Part shown: one piece after another, positions 18,475-26,702 of the stretch
How the letters are laid out: each line of letters begins with the position of its first letter
Position numbering within the stretch: the stretch's first letter is position 1
Assembly: GCF_028276765.1 (NCBI RefSeq)
Contig: NZ_JAPYVU010000014.1
Location: 1-36,652 of the forward strand
Origin: Sulfurihydrogenibium sp.
GTDB lineage: Bacteria > Aquificota > Aquificia > Aquificales > Hydrogenothermaceae
Length of the DNA: 36,652 nt
Reading direction: 5' to 3'
The notes under the pieces: model-generated
Told to the model about the DNA's origin: nothing
What the model saw: only the letters and a program-made list of their open reading frames with translations
Database searches by the model: none
Translations under genes and position numbers: made by a program

Positions 18475-19107
18475 CTATTTACTTGTGGGTTTGGTTTTAT
18501 GTAATTACTCAAAATAATCCACCTATGCTATAATAATAAGTAGTAAGTAGTATAGGAGGTAAAACATGAATTTAGTAGAATTACTACAGATAGCATCATC
18601 AGAAGAAAAAGCAGAAGAATTTTTAAGAGAATGAAGTGTTAGAAAAGACAGTATTCTTGAAGATTTAAAAATTCCATTCTCTAAATTTATATTGGCTGTA
18701 AAACTATTCATCCTTGAAGCTGCTGCTCATAAAGAGCTTGATTTAGCTTACAATACTATGCACAAAATTTATACAAAACTTAGACAGTGTATATACAAAT
18801 TTGTCTCAAAAGATGACCAGCTTTTATCAGGAGAAGTAGAAATGGATGAAAGCTATTTTGGAGGAAAAAGGAAAGGCAGTAGAGAAAGAGGAGCAAAGAA
18901 TAAAATTTCTGTGTTTGGAATTCTTGAAAGAAATGGAAAGGTCAAAGTTGAGATAGTGAAGGATGTATCTGCTGAAAGAGGCTACTAAAATTTCATGGTG
19001 TAAGTAAGGATAATTTTATCTACTATCTAAAAGAGCTTGAATTTAGGTATAACCTTAGGGATAATATTGATGATAGTTTGTATAAATGTTTAGGTGGAAT
19101 GAATTGA
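18475..19107 (+). mobile_element. Decayed IS1595-like insertion sequence
   Basis: An extended -10 (TATGCTATAAT, 18524-18534) and AGGAGG precede a start at 18566 (MNLVELLQIASSEEKAEEFL), which is stopped after 22 codons. Further in-frame and shifted pieces follow: KFILAVKLFILEAAAHKELD, then SGEVEMDESYFGGKRKGS (first catalytic Asp region of IS1595 DDE transposases), KISVFGILERNGKVKVEIVK, and after a shift FHGVSKDNFIYYLKELEFRY with NLRDNIDD, the C-terminal signature. The zinc-ribbon and part of the catalytic domain are missing. It separates the MNT remnant from the aspS leader and probably truncated the former. Confidence 0.75.
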
Positions 19108-19256
19108 GGAATTACCAAAAACTAAAACAAAAGCTAAAACAAGAGAAAAACGAATACAAGAGAGATAAACTAAAAAGCACATTAGCAAAATTAAGAAAAA
19201 ACTTAAAAACACTACAAAAACACGTCTCACTTCTCACGTTGAACGTTTCACGTTGA
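19086..19256 (+). pseudogene. Lysine-rich coiled-coil fragment of unknown origin
   Basis: A 56-codon frame opens MFRWNELRNYQKLKQKLKQE and continues with a heptad-like Lys/Leu pattern to LQKHVSLL before running into CACGTTGAACGTT repeats. It overlaps the last IS1595-like codons and has no ribosome binding site. The amphipathic helix recalls linker helices of transposases, but no family can be named. It is probably a fragment of another mobile gene rather than a working product. Confidence 0.3.
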
Positions 19257-19261
19257 ACGTT
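19234..19261. repeat. Tandem TCACGTTGAACGTT repeat
   Basis: Two exact copies of the 14-mer TCACGTTGAACGTT stand head to tail, preceded by CACGTCTCACTTC. The sense of the motif (ACGTGA/ACGTCTCA) matches the filler at 36288-36320 on the other strand. Confidence 0.7.
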
Positions 19262-19433
19262 TAAAAAGTGGAAAGAGCAAAAGAGTTACCCAAAAACCTA
19301 TCAACCAATGGAATCAGCAGATGAGGGGTCTGCCTGCAGGTAGATATAAAAGCTGGCAAGTTCTTTCCATAGCCTTAGCTTTCTGCTTGAAACGTGTTAT
19401 AATTTTAAGGGATTGGATAGCAGCGGCTAATAG

Positions 19434-19500
19434 GACACTTCCAAAATACCGCCTGTTGGGGTCGGAAGTGTCTGAAATGGCGGAATACAAATACCCCAAC
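19434..19500 (+). other. Structured leader segment upstream of aspS with competing pairings
   Basis: Three complementary pairs occur within 67 bases: GACACTTCC (19434-19442) with GGAAGTGTC (19464-19472); CCGCC (19449-19453) with GGCGG (19479-19483); GTTGGGGT (19455-19462) with ACCCCAAC (19493-19500). They cross one another, so they would form either a pseudoknot or alternative structures. The segment is unusually G+C-rich for the window. A plus frame crosses it (19321-19518) whose end (RTLPKYRLLGSEVSEMAE) faintly recalls a TnpB tail, so it could instead be the 3' end of an IS605-type gene and its guide-RNA region. Unproven. Confidence 0.4.
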
Positions 19501-19551
19501 CCAAGCTGTACAAACTGATTTTTATACTTTTTTACAGTTTGTACAGTTTGG
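19501..19551 (+). promoter_or_regulatory. Long hairpin immediately before the aspS start
   Basis: CTGTACAAACTG (19506-19517) and CAGTTTGTACAG (19535-19546) are perfect complements; adding a G-T pair and CCAA/TTGG extends the stem to 17 pairs (19501-19517 with 19535-19551) around a 17-base AT-rich loop. The stem ends 13 bases before the aspS ATG, and no U-run follows, so it is not a standard terminator. It could gate aspS translation or be the palindromic end of a lost insertion sequence. Confidence 0.6.
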
Positions 19552-19564
19552 TTGGCCAGGTTTT

Positions 19565-21373
19565 ATGATAGACCAGCTTAGAGAATTTAAAAGAGATTAC
19601 TACTGTGGAGATTTAAACGAATCAAATATAGGTGATGAAGTTAGACTTCTTGGTTGGGTTGACACTGTTAGAGACCATGGCGGAGTTATTTTTATAAATC
19701 TCAGAGACAGAGAGGGTATAGTTCAAGTAGTTTTTGACCCATCAAAAATTGGAGAAGAGTTATACAATAAAGCAAAAAAACTTAAATCAGAATACGTTAT
19801 CGGTGTGAGAGGTAGAGTTAACAGAAGACCTGCAGGTACAGAAAATCCTAAAATGAAAACAGGAAACATAGAAGTAGCTGCTGAAGAGCTTTTAATCTTA
19901 AACACATCCAAGGCTTTACCTTTTCCAATAGAAGATAACATAAAAGTTAGCGAAGAAGTTAGATTAAAGTACAGATATTTAGACTTAAGAAGACCATCTA
20001 TGCAAAGAAACATAATATTAAGACACGAAGTATATCAAGCGGTAAGAGAGTTTTTAGCTGGGAATGGATTTATTGAAGTAGAAACTCCAATGCTTACAAA
20101 ATCAACACCTGAGGGAGCAAGAGACTTTTTAGTTCCATCAAGATTAGAAAAAGGCAAATTTTATGCACTTCCACAATCACCACAGCTATTTAAACAGATC
20201 TTAATGGTTGCAGGACTTGAAAGATACTTCCAAATAGCTAAATGTTTTAGAGATGAAGACCTAAGAGCAGACAGACAGCCAGAATTTACACAAATAGACT
20301 TAGAGATGTCTTTTGTAACAGAAGATGATGTGATGACTTTATCAGAATCTTTAATTCAGTATGTATACAAAAAAGTTCTTGGAATTGATATAAAAATTCC
20401 TTTTAGAAGAATGAGCTACGAAGAAGCTATAAATAAATACGGAACAGACAAGCCTGACTTAAGATATGGTTTAGAGCTTATAGATATTACGGATTTAGCA
20501 AAAGAAGTAGAATTTAAAGTATTTAACGATGTTGCAAAATCCGGCGGGCTTGTAAAAGGTATAAACATTAAAGGTGGGTCTAAATTTTCAAGAAAAGAAA
20601 TTGATGAGCTTACAGAATACGCTAAAAAGTTTGGTGCCAAAGGAATGGCATGGGTTAAGCTTGAAAATGGAGAAGCTACTTCTCCAATCCTAAAATTCTT
20701 CACGGAAGAACAAAAACAAAAGTTATTTAGTCTTATGGACGCAAAAGATGGAGACTTGCTAATATTTATTGCAGATAAAAAAGATATTACTCACAAAGTT
20801 TTAGGATTTTTAAGAAAGCATATAGCAGAAAAAATGAATCTAATAGACAATAGCAGATTAGAGTTTTTATGGGTAGTTGATTTTCCACTTTTTGAATGGG
20901 ACGAAGAAGAAAACAGACTTGTTGCAATACACCATCCGTTCACAAGTCCAAAAGACGAAGATATAGATAGATTGGACGAAGCATTAAACAATCCAGAAAT
21001 TGCGCTTAGTTTTAAATCAAAAGCTTACGACATGGTTTTAAATGGTGAGGAGATAGGTGGGGGTTCAATAAGAATACATACGCCTTATATACAAGAAAAA
21101 GTATTCCAGCTTTTAAACATTTCAGAAGAAGAGGCAAAAGAAAAATTTGGGTTTTTAATAGAAGCTTTAAGCTACGGAGCACCACCACACGGGGGATTAG
21201 CTTTTGGTCTTGATAGAATTTTAGCACTTATGACAGGAAGCGAAAGCATAAGAGACGTAATCGCATTCCCTAAGACACAAAAAGGAATATGCCCGCTAAC
21301 AGGAGCACCGGATTATGTTTCAGAAAAACAGCTTAAAGAAGTAGGAATAAAAGTGGAGGTGGATGAAGAATGA
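19565..21373 (+). CDS. aspS: Aspartyl-tRNA synthetase, bacterial type
   Basis: The 602-residue class IIb synthetase has an N-terminal OB-fold anticodon-binding domain (about 1-110, GDEVRLLGWVDTVRDHGG), motif 1 around FIEVETPMLTKSTPEGARDF, motif 2 with FRDEDLRADRQPEFTQID, and the bacterial GAD insertion (about 290-420). Motif 3 is GGLAFGLDRILALM near the C-terminus. Bacterial-type enzymes may be discriminating or may also charge tRNA-Asn; the sequence alone does not settle this. The start is ATG with only a weak AGG, directly behind the hairpin at 19501-19551. The stop overlaps the rhodanese start (ATGA), opening a four-gene plus-strand run through comF and the cation transporter. Confidence 0.96.
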   Translation: MIDQLREFKRDYYCGDLNESNIGDEVRLLGWVDTVRDHGGVIFINLRDREGIVQVVFDPSKIGEELYNKAKKLKSEYVIGVRGRVNRRPAGTENPKMKTGNIEVAAEELLILNTSKALPFPIEDNIKVSEEVRLKYRYLDLRRPSMQRNIILRHEVYQAVREFLAGNGFIEVETPMLTKSTPEGARDFLVPSRLEKGKFYALPQSPQLFKQILMVAGLERYFQIAKCFRDEDLRADRQPEFTQIDLEMSFVTEDDVMTLSESLIQYVYKKVLGIDIKIPFRRMSYEEAINKYGTDKPDLRYGLELIDITDLAKEVEFKVFNDVAKSGGLVKGINIKGGSKFSRKEIDELTEYAKKFGAKGMAWVKLENGEATSPILKFFTEEQKQKLFSLMDAKDGDLLIFIADKKDITHKVLGFLRKHIAEKMNLIDNSRLEFLWVVDFPLFEWDEEENRLVAIHHPFTSPKDEDIDRLDEALNNPEIALSFKSKAYDMVLNGEEIGGGSIRIHTPYIQEKVFQLLNISEEEAKEKFGFLIEALSYGAPPHGGLAFGLDRILALMTGSESIRDVIAFPKTQKGICPLTGAPDYVSEKQLKEVGIKVEVDEE

Positions 21374-21741
21374 TAAGAAAGGTTTTTTTAACAATTTTAT
21401 TAATTTTCGGATTTTCTTTTGCATACCAAGACCTAAACGCAAAGCAGTTTTATGAAATGATGCAAAAAGAGAAAAACGTGATAATTCTCGACGTCAGAAC
21501 ACCACAAGAGTACCAAGAAGGACATATAAGTAATGCAATCAACATTCCTGTCCAAATTTTAGGACAACAATTAGATAAACTTAATAACTTCAAAGATAAA
21601 AAAATTCTTGTATACTGTAGGTCTGGCCATAGAAGTGCGATCGCAAGCCAGATATTAGATAAAGCCGGATTTAAAAACGTATACAATCTAAAAGGTGGAT
21701 TATTTGAGTGGAAAGCATCAGGATTACCATTGGTTAAGTAA
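21370..21741 (+). CDS. Exported single-domain rhodanese
   Basis: A 123-residue protein with a signal peptide (MIRKVFLTILLIFGFSFA; cleavage near residue 18) and one rhodanese domain. DVRTPQEYQEGHI gives the N-terminal CH2A-like motif and CRSGHRSA the active-site loop with catalytic C83. It should act as a periplasmic sulfurtransferase or sulfur carrier, which fits a sulfur-metabolising host. Its ATG overlaps the aspS stop by four bases (ATGA), so translation is coupled to aspS. comF begins inside its last 47 bases in another frame. Confidence 0.93.
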   Translation: MIRKVFLTILLIFGFSFAYQDLNAKQFYEMMQKEKNVIILDVRTPQEYQEGHISNAINIPVQILGQQLDKLNNFKDKKILVYCRSGHRSAIASQILDKAGFKNVYNLKGGLFEWKASGLPLVK

Positions 21742-22420
21742 ATTTAAGCTATTATTTAACGCACTTTTTCCAAGAGAATGTGTTTTATGTGGTGACCCTT
21801 TTATATTTACAAACCAAAACATTGTTTGTGATGATTGTTTATCAAAATTTGAAAAAAGCGAAAGCTTCTTTTGTAGAAGCTGCGGAAAGTCTGGAGAAAA
21901 CACCTATCCAATATGTGAAGAATGTAAATATGATAGAAAATATTCTTACATAGAAGCTTTTACAGATTATTATGAATTTGGAGAGATTCTTAGAGAGTAT
22001 AAGTTTGGTAAGTATAAAAATTTAGCTTACGATATAGCAAAAATCATTAAAGAAGACTTTCAAAAGTTCGTCAGACAAAACCAAGTACAAAATATTTTAT
22101 ACATTCCTATATCAAACAAAAAATTAAAAGAAAGAGGATTTAATCATTTAAAGGAAATTTTAACTTACATATTTCCAAAATATCTCATAAAAGATTATTT
22201 GATAAAAATCAAAGAGACAAAACTACAGGTTGAGTTAAATAGAGCAGAAAGGTTTGAAAATCTAAAAGATAGCTTTAAATTAACTGTTGACAAAATAGAT
22301 GGAAATACGCTTATTTTTGATGACATTTTAACAACAGGTGCAACATTATTGGAAGCTTACAAAACAGTCAAAGATAAAGTTAATGGAAATCTGTACGCTT
22401 ATGTAATCACAAAGGTTTGA
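21695..22420 (+). CDS. comF: ComF-family phosphoribosyltransferase-like protein
   Basis: The 241-residue protein has an N-terminal double zinc-finger-like region (C29, C32, C45, C48, C60, C63, C74, C77) followed by a PRTase domain with YIPISNKKLKERGFN and LIFDDILTTGATL, as in ComF/GntX proteins. ComF supports DNA uptake in competent bacteria, probably with the ComFA helicase and PriA; other roles are possible. The start is assigned as GTG at 21695 within the rhodanese gene, with AAAGG just upstream; the frame stays open past the rhodanese stop and no later start is available before the first cysteine pair. It ends one base before the cation transporter ATG. Confidence 0.88.
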   Translation: MDYLSGKHQDYHWLSKFKLLFNALFPRECVLCGDPFIFTNQNIVCDDCLSKFEKSESFFCRSCGKSGENTYPICEECKYDRKYSYIEAFTDYYEFGEILREYKFGKYKNLAYDIAKIIKEDFQKFVRQNQVQNILYIPISNKKLKERGFNHLKEILTYIFPKYLIKDYLIKIKETKLQVELNRAERFENLKDSFKLTVDKIDGNTLIFDDILTTGATLLEAYKTVKDKVNGNLYAYVITKV

Positions 22421-22421
22421 A

Positions 22422-23099
22422 ATGGTTTACATAGAAAATAAACTGAAAGAAAGAGATATAAATCAAAACAAAAACCAGCTAATAATTGCAATAGTATTAA
22501 ACATTTTAATCGTCATAATTCAAGTTATTTTTGGCTTGTATTCAAACTCAACATCCTTAATCACTGATGCAATTCACAACTTTCAAGATGTTATTTCTTT
22601 AATTGTCAGCTTGATTGCCATTTTAGCCTTGTCAAAAAAACCAACCTTAGAGATGACTTTTGGCTTTTTAAAAGCTGAATCTATGGCCGGCTTTGTAAAC
22701 AGTTTAATTTTAATAATAACGTTAATTTTTATTATTTATGAAGCTACGCTTAGATTGATTCATCCGGAAGAAGTTAAAGGTTTATTTGTCATAATCTTTG
22801 GATTTATAGCTTTTATAGTAAATCTAGTATCAGCATTAATTTTAAAACATCATCACCACCATGAAGAAGATGACCACCACCATCATGAGGATATAAACAT
22901 TGCAGCTGCTTATATTCATCTTTTGAGTGATGCATTGTTATCCTTGTCTGTTGTGATTGGCGGAATTTTTATCTATCTTTTTCAAATAAGCATCATTGAC
23001 CCAATCTTATCATTAATTTTCAGTATTTACATCTTTAAAGAAACTTTTCCCATTTTGAAAAAAAAGCTACAAGGTTTTAATGGAAGCAACCCCATCTAA
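22422..23099 (+). CDS. Cation diffusion facilitator transporter, N-terminal part (frameshifted)
   Basis: This 225-residue frame covers the six membrane helices of a CDF/CzcD-type transporter, which exports Zn, Co or similar divalent ions in exchange for protons. Metal-site residues are visible in helix 2 (TDAIHNFQD; H52, D56) and helix 5 (HLLSD; H167, D171). A histidine-rich loop (HHHHHEEDDHHHHH, 143-156) between helices 4 and 5 favours zinc. Near its end the frame is wrong: CAAGGTTTTAATGGAAGC reads QGFNGS, whereas removing one G gives QVLMEA, the family's usual junction into the cytoplasmic domain. So the gene is split by a one-base insertion at 23073-23074. AAAGG precedes the ATG. Confidence 0.88.
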   Translation: MVYIENKLKERDINQNKNQLIIAIVLNILIVIIQVIFGLYSNSTSLITDAIHNFQDVISLIVSLIAILALSKKPTLEMTFGFLKAESMAGFVNSLILIITLIFIIYEATLRLIHPEEVKGLFVIIFGFIAFIVNLVSALILKHHHHHEEDDHHHHEDINIAAAYIHLLSDALLSLSVVIGGIFIYLFQISIIDPILSLIFSIYIFKETFPILKKKLQGFNGSNPI

Positions 23100-23346
23100 T
23101 ATCAATCTGCATGAATTGATAGATGAAATAAAAAATAGATTTGATGAAATTATAGAAATTCACGATATTCACGTATGGTCTTTATCTTCCAAGGATGTCT
23201 ATTTTACCGGACATATAGTTGTCAAAGACATGGATAGATCTATGGAAGTTCTTGAAAAATTAGAAAAATTCTTAAAAGAAAAAGGTATAACCCACTCCAC
23301 AATCCAAATAGAAAGTTTAGATAAGATATGTGAAATATATCATTAA
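23080..23346 (+). CDS. Cation diffusion facilitator transporter, C-terminal cytoplasmic domain (frameshifted half)
   Basis: This 88-residue frame, MEATPSNINLHELIDEIKNR onward, is the ferredoxin-like cytoplasmic dimerisation and metal-sensing domain of the transporter, with IHDIHVWSLSSKD and HSTIQIE, the usual metal-ligand pattern. In intact relatives it continues directly from the membrane part. Here it lies in another frame and overlaps the first half by 20 bases. It has an ATG but only poor ribosome binding, so separate production is doubtful. Either the whole gene is a recent pseudogene or the extra G is a sequence error. Confidence 0.85.
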   Translation: MEATPSNINLHELIDEIKNRFDEIIEIHDIHVWSLSSKDVYFTGHIVVKDMDRSMEVLEKLEKFLKEKGITHSTIQIESLDKICEIYH

Positions 23347-23376
23347 GAAACAGGGCGGTAAATCGCCCCTTGTTTA
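23346..23376. terminator. Bidirectional terminator between the cation transporter and bpsA
   Basis: AGGGCG and CGCCC (23352-23357, 23364-23368) form a short GC stem around a 6-base loop, followed by CTTGTTT on the plus strand and CTGTTT on the minus strand. It lies between convergent genes. Confidence 0.65.
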
Positions 23377-23384
23377 AAATTATA

Positions 23385-24464
23385 TTAAGTAGTTGAACCC
23401 TCTTCGTCTAAGTATAACTCCCTGAAAACTTCGTCAGTGATTTGAACGTTTTCACCTTTAAAGCCTGGTAATGCTTCCATTCTTACCCATGCAGACCTAT
23501 ACCATATATCTGTTGGAACTTTATTAACCGGTGCTACTTCCTGAGCTTTTGTCTCAGCATGATAGTCCCAGTTCATGTATGTGTTAAAGTCTTGAACTAT
23601 GTCTGTAATAACCATTCCATAGTCGTTTATTAAAGCTTTTTGGAATTGATGCCATCTTGTAATAGAAGAGTCTCTTAATGTTAATCCAAAGTATCCAACA
23701 CTACCCTCTTGTCTTAACGCTGCAATACCTCTTGCAATAAATGCTTTAAATGCTTTTAATGTTTCTGGCGGGTCTGTGATAAATACATCAAAAGATTTCA
23801 GCCATTCTTCCGGGAATGGATTTCTTAAATCAAATCTTATAGCTTCTGCATTGTCTATACCAAGTTCTTTAAAGATTCTGTTATCAAAATCTATAGACCT
23901 TTCATCTATATCCAAGATTAAAACTCTTCTTGGAAGTCTTGTTAAAGCTACAGCCAAACCTGTTAAATCATCCTCAGCACCCATAACAAGAATATCTCTA
24001 TCTCTTAAATCTTCTCTTGAATCTAAGAATAAAACTCTTGATACAGTAGTTTCCGGTGTAACGCTGCCTTGGTCATACTCTTGAATTGCTTTCGGTCTAT
24101 CCTTTGTAACTTGTAAAAATGTATGATACCAATCTAAATTTGCATAGAATGGTATACCTCTACCTTCGCAAGCTTTACAAGAATAATCAACCGCCGGTGG
24201 TATTTTTAACTCTTTTACGAGATTAAAACCTTTTTCTGTTAATAAGATTTCATCGTTTTCTATTTTTGCGATGCCTTCAGCTACAAGTTGTCTTACTATT
24301 TCCGCTGTCGCCGGTACCGGTTGGTCAGCTAAGTCTACAACTTTCCAAAAATCTGATGTTGTTAAAAGACCGGCCAACACCCTTTCTACACTTCTTCCGT
24401 AAAGTTTAATATTTGTCTTTTCTGATGCTCTTTTTGCGATTAAGTCTAAAACCTCTCTTGCCAA
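23385..24464 (-). CDS. bpsA: Branched-chain polyamine synthase (N4-bis(aminopropyl)spermidine synthase)
   Basis: A 359-residue aminopropyltransferase of the BpsA family, which adds two aminopropyl groups to the same nitrogen of spermidine, giving a branched quaternary polyamine that stabilises nucleic acids at high temperature. Seen here: a winged-helix N-terminal region (1-90), a CKAC pair (C96, C99), GAEDDLT (162-168), ILDIDERS and DPPET (D231, E234), the family's catalytic region. The start is TTG, with AGAGGTG upstream, 15 bases after speE. The pair speE-bpsA gives the whole route from a diamine to branched product, provided decarboxylated SAM is made elsewhere. It is strong evidence of a thermophile. 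Confidence 0.9.
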   Translation of the reverse strand: MAREVLDLIAKRASEKTNIKLYGRSVERVLAGLLTTSDFWKVVDLADQPVPATAEIVRQLVAEGIAKIENDEILLTEKGFNLVKELKIPPAVDYSCKACEGRGIPFYANLDWYHTFLQVTKDRPKAIQEYDQGSVTPETTVSRVLFLDSREDLRDRDILVMGAEDDLTGLAVALTRLPRRVLILDIDERSIDFDNRIFKELGIDNAEAIRFDLRNPFPEEWLKSFDVFITDPPETLKAFKAFIARGIAALRQEGSVGYFGLTLRDSSITRWHQFQKALINDYGMVITDIVQDFNTYMNWDYHAETKAQEVAPVNKVPTDIWYRSAWVRMEALPGFKGENVQITDEVFRELYLDEEGSTT

Positions 24465-24479
24465 TTTCTCACCTCTCGA

Positions 24480-25310
24480 TTATTTAATTAAATCTGATAC
24501 AAATTTTGGTATTGAAAATAAAGAAGCATATATTTTATCACAAAAATATTTTGTTTTCAAATCCTTAATCTTATCAAACTCGCTTTCCTCATACTTTAAA
24601 ATATCAACATCATCGGACGCCAACGTAAAGCTCCACATTCCAGCTGGATATGATGGAATAAATGCTAAATAGGTTCCAAAGTATTTAAATACTTGCTTAA
24701 TCTCATTTACAGCTGTCTTAAAATAAAGCTCTTGTAAAAATGGAGATTCAGTTTGTGCTGCCATTATTCCATTTTCTCTAAGTGCATTTTTAACCTTAGT
24801 ATAAAACTCTCTTTTAAACAAAGCTTCTGCAGGACCTACTGGGTCGGACAGGTCAAGCAGTATAACATCATAATAATTTTTTCTTTCATCTAAAAACTTA
24901 TTTCCATCTTCTACAAAAACTTGGACTTTTGGATTGTTTAGTTCACATGAAATTGTAGGAAGATACTCTTTTGAAATTTTTATAACTTCTTCATCAATTT
25001 CACATAAATGAGCTTCTTTAACAGATGGATGTTTTAAAACTTCTCTAATTGTTCCACCATCACCACCACCAATAACAAGAACTCTTTCTGGATTTGGATG
25101 TTTTATCAAGGCAGGATGTGTAAGCATCTCATGATATATAAACTCATCTCTTTCTGTTGTTTGAACTGCACCATCTAAAACAAGCATTTTGCCATACTCA
25201 TAAGTATCTAAGATCAAGATTTCCTGATACTTTGATTTCACTGTTTTAGCTTCTTTAACTTTTACAGTCAATCCTGTGTTTGGTGTTTGATACTCAGTAA
25301 ACCAGATCAA
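24480..25310 (-). CDS. speE: Polyamine aminopropyltransferase (spermidine synthase)
   Basis: A 276-residue SpeE-type enzyme that moves the aminopropyl group from decarboxylated SAM to putrescine or, as in Thermus and some archaea, to agmatine. Motifs: N-terminal beta region with YGKMLVLDG; SAM-binding GGGDGGTIRE (81-90); CEIDEEV; VEDGNKFL; LLDLSDPVGPAE (151-162) with the catalytic aspartate region. The start is TTG, with GGAGG six bases upstream; no ATG fits. It is the first gene of a two-gene operon with bpsA. Substrate choice cannot be read from sequence alone. Confidence 0.93.
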   Translation of the reverse strand: MIWFTEYQTPNTGLTVKVKEAKTVKSKYQEILILDTYEYGKMLVLDGAVQTTERDEFIYHEMLTHPALIKHPNPERVLVIGGGDGGTIREVLKHPSVKEAHLCEIDEEVIKISKEYLPTISCELNNPKVQVFVEDGNKFLDERKNYYDVILLDLSDPVGPAEALFKREFYTKVKNALRENGIMAAQTESPFLQELYFKTAVNEIKQVFKYFGTYLAFIPSYPAGMWSFTLASDDVDILKYEESEFDKIKDLKTKYFCDKIYASLFSIPKFVSDLIK

Positions 25311-25374
25311 TTTTTACCTCCAAAGATTATTTGAAATGCATTATTATAAATACTTTACTTTTCAAAACCTGCCT

Positions 25375-26652
25375 TTACGGAGACACTATAATACAAGAAG
25401 ATTTTGTAAAATATTTAGTTGTAAGCTTAGTTAAATCTTTGAGTTTTACATTTTTAATTAAATTTGGATAGTTTTTATCCATTTGATAACCAAGTCCTAC
25501 AGTTTCAAACCATCCTAAATAATATGCTTGTTTTGACCTTGTTTGATGGTCCATCATAAACGTTCCAAGAATTTTTTCTTTGGATGTTTTTATCTCTTCT
25601 TCCTTTATTCCTTCTTTCAAACTTTTAACAACCTCTCTCATACCTTTTTCTGCATCTTCTCTTTTTTTAGGGTCTGTGCCAATATATAAAACAACTGTGC
25701 CAATGTTTAATCTTACCGGAAAGTAAGAACCTGTTGCGTATGCAAGTCCTCTTTTTTCTCTTAGCTCTTGAAACATACGAGAAGTAAAGCCGCTTCCAAG
25801 AATTCCGTTTAATACTCTAAATGGAATGTAATCTTTATCTAAAAGAGTTGGAGCGTTATATGCAATTAAAATGGTTGATTGTTGACCTTCTCTGTGAACT
25901 GTAATACATGGGCTATCTTCGATAACCTTATCAACTTTTGGAAAGCTAAAATGCTCCTTTTTTGGTAGCTTTGAGAAATTATATAACTGATTTTCAAATT
26001 CTTTAAATGAAGCATCCCCAACTATTGAAATAACTATCCTATTACTGTTTAAAAGCTCATTCCACCTTTTTTTCACATCTTCCAATGTTATCTTATTCAA
26101 CGATTCTTCTGTTCCAAGTGGGCTATATTGGTAGTTTGTATCTTTATATATCACTTTTCTTAACTCATCAAAGGCGATTGAAAATCCTTCTTCTTTTTTT
26201 GCTCTTATTTGTGCGATTATATTGCCTTTTTCTTGAGAAAATTTATCTTCCGGAAATAATGGGTTTTCTAAAATATCCATTAAAATTTCAACAGCCTTAG
26301 GAAAATTATCTACAGTGGTAGCAAATTCAATGTTTGAAAAATCTTCCCCGGATGAAGAGGATATATACCCACCGCTGTCTTCAAAAAATTTGTTTATATC
26401 ATAATCTGAATATTTCTTTGAACCTTTTAATAACAATTTTAATGTCAAATTTGTGAGACCGGCTTTTTCTGTTCCATCTTCAAAGCTTCCACCTCTAATA
26501 AATATACTACCGGCTATTATTCCTTTCCCTTGCGTTTGTTTGTATATTAAAGTCAAATTATTTGGATATATTACTTTAATCACTCTTTCTCCTCCAAATG
26601 ACAATTGGGATAAAACAAAAAACAACAAGAATGCAAGTGTCAATCTTTTCAT
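25375..26652 (-). CDS. Exported M16-family peptidase homologue lacking the zinc site
   Basis: The 425-residue protein has a signal peptide (MKRLTLAFLLFFVLSQLSFG) and two M16 half-domains. In active M16B proteins the first half carries HxxEH. Here the matching place is EKAGLTNLTLKLLLKGSKKY, with no histidine or glutamate of the motif, so it should not bind zinc. The second half keeps LREKRGLAYATGSYF, the Arg/Tyr substrate-binding element. This is the pattern of the non-catalytic subunit of bacterial M16B heterodimers, but no active subunit is adjacent. GGAG precedes the ATG. It is monocistronic in appearance, with a repeat upstream. Confidence 0.88.
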   Translation of the reverse strand: MKRLTLAFLLFFVLSQLSFGGERVIKVIYPNNLTLIYKQTQGKGIIAGSIFIRGGSFEDGTEKAGLTNLTLKLLLKGSKKYSDYDINKFFEDSGGYISSSSGEDFSNIEFATTVDNFPKAVEILMDILENPLFPEDKFSQEKGNIIAQIRAKKEEGFSIAFDELRKVIYKDTNYQYSPLGTEESLNKITLEDVKKRWNELLNSNRIVISIVGDASFKEFENQLYNFSKLPKKEHFSFPKVDKVIEDSPCITVHREGQQSTILIAYNAPTLLDKDYIPFRVLNGILGSGFTSRMFQELREKRGLAYATGSYFPVRLNIGTVVLYIGTDPKKREDAEKGMREVVKSLKEGIKEEEIKTSKEKILGTFMMDHQTRSKQAYYLGWFETVGLGYQMDKNYPNLIKNVKLKDLTKLTTKYFTKSSCIIVSP

Positions 26653-26702
26653 ATCTTAACTCCTAAATCTTTAAATTAGTATATCATATTTGGCACTCAT
26701 AT

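Noticed and set aside
19501-19551. Hairpin as a rho-independent terminator
   Set aside because: The stem is strong, but no run of T follows on either strand, and it lies directly before the aspS start.
21370-23346. Competence operon based on comF, with cinA
   Set aside because: comF is isolated among aspS, rhodanese and a transporter; cinA is 14 kb away on the other strand, and no other competence gene is present.
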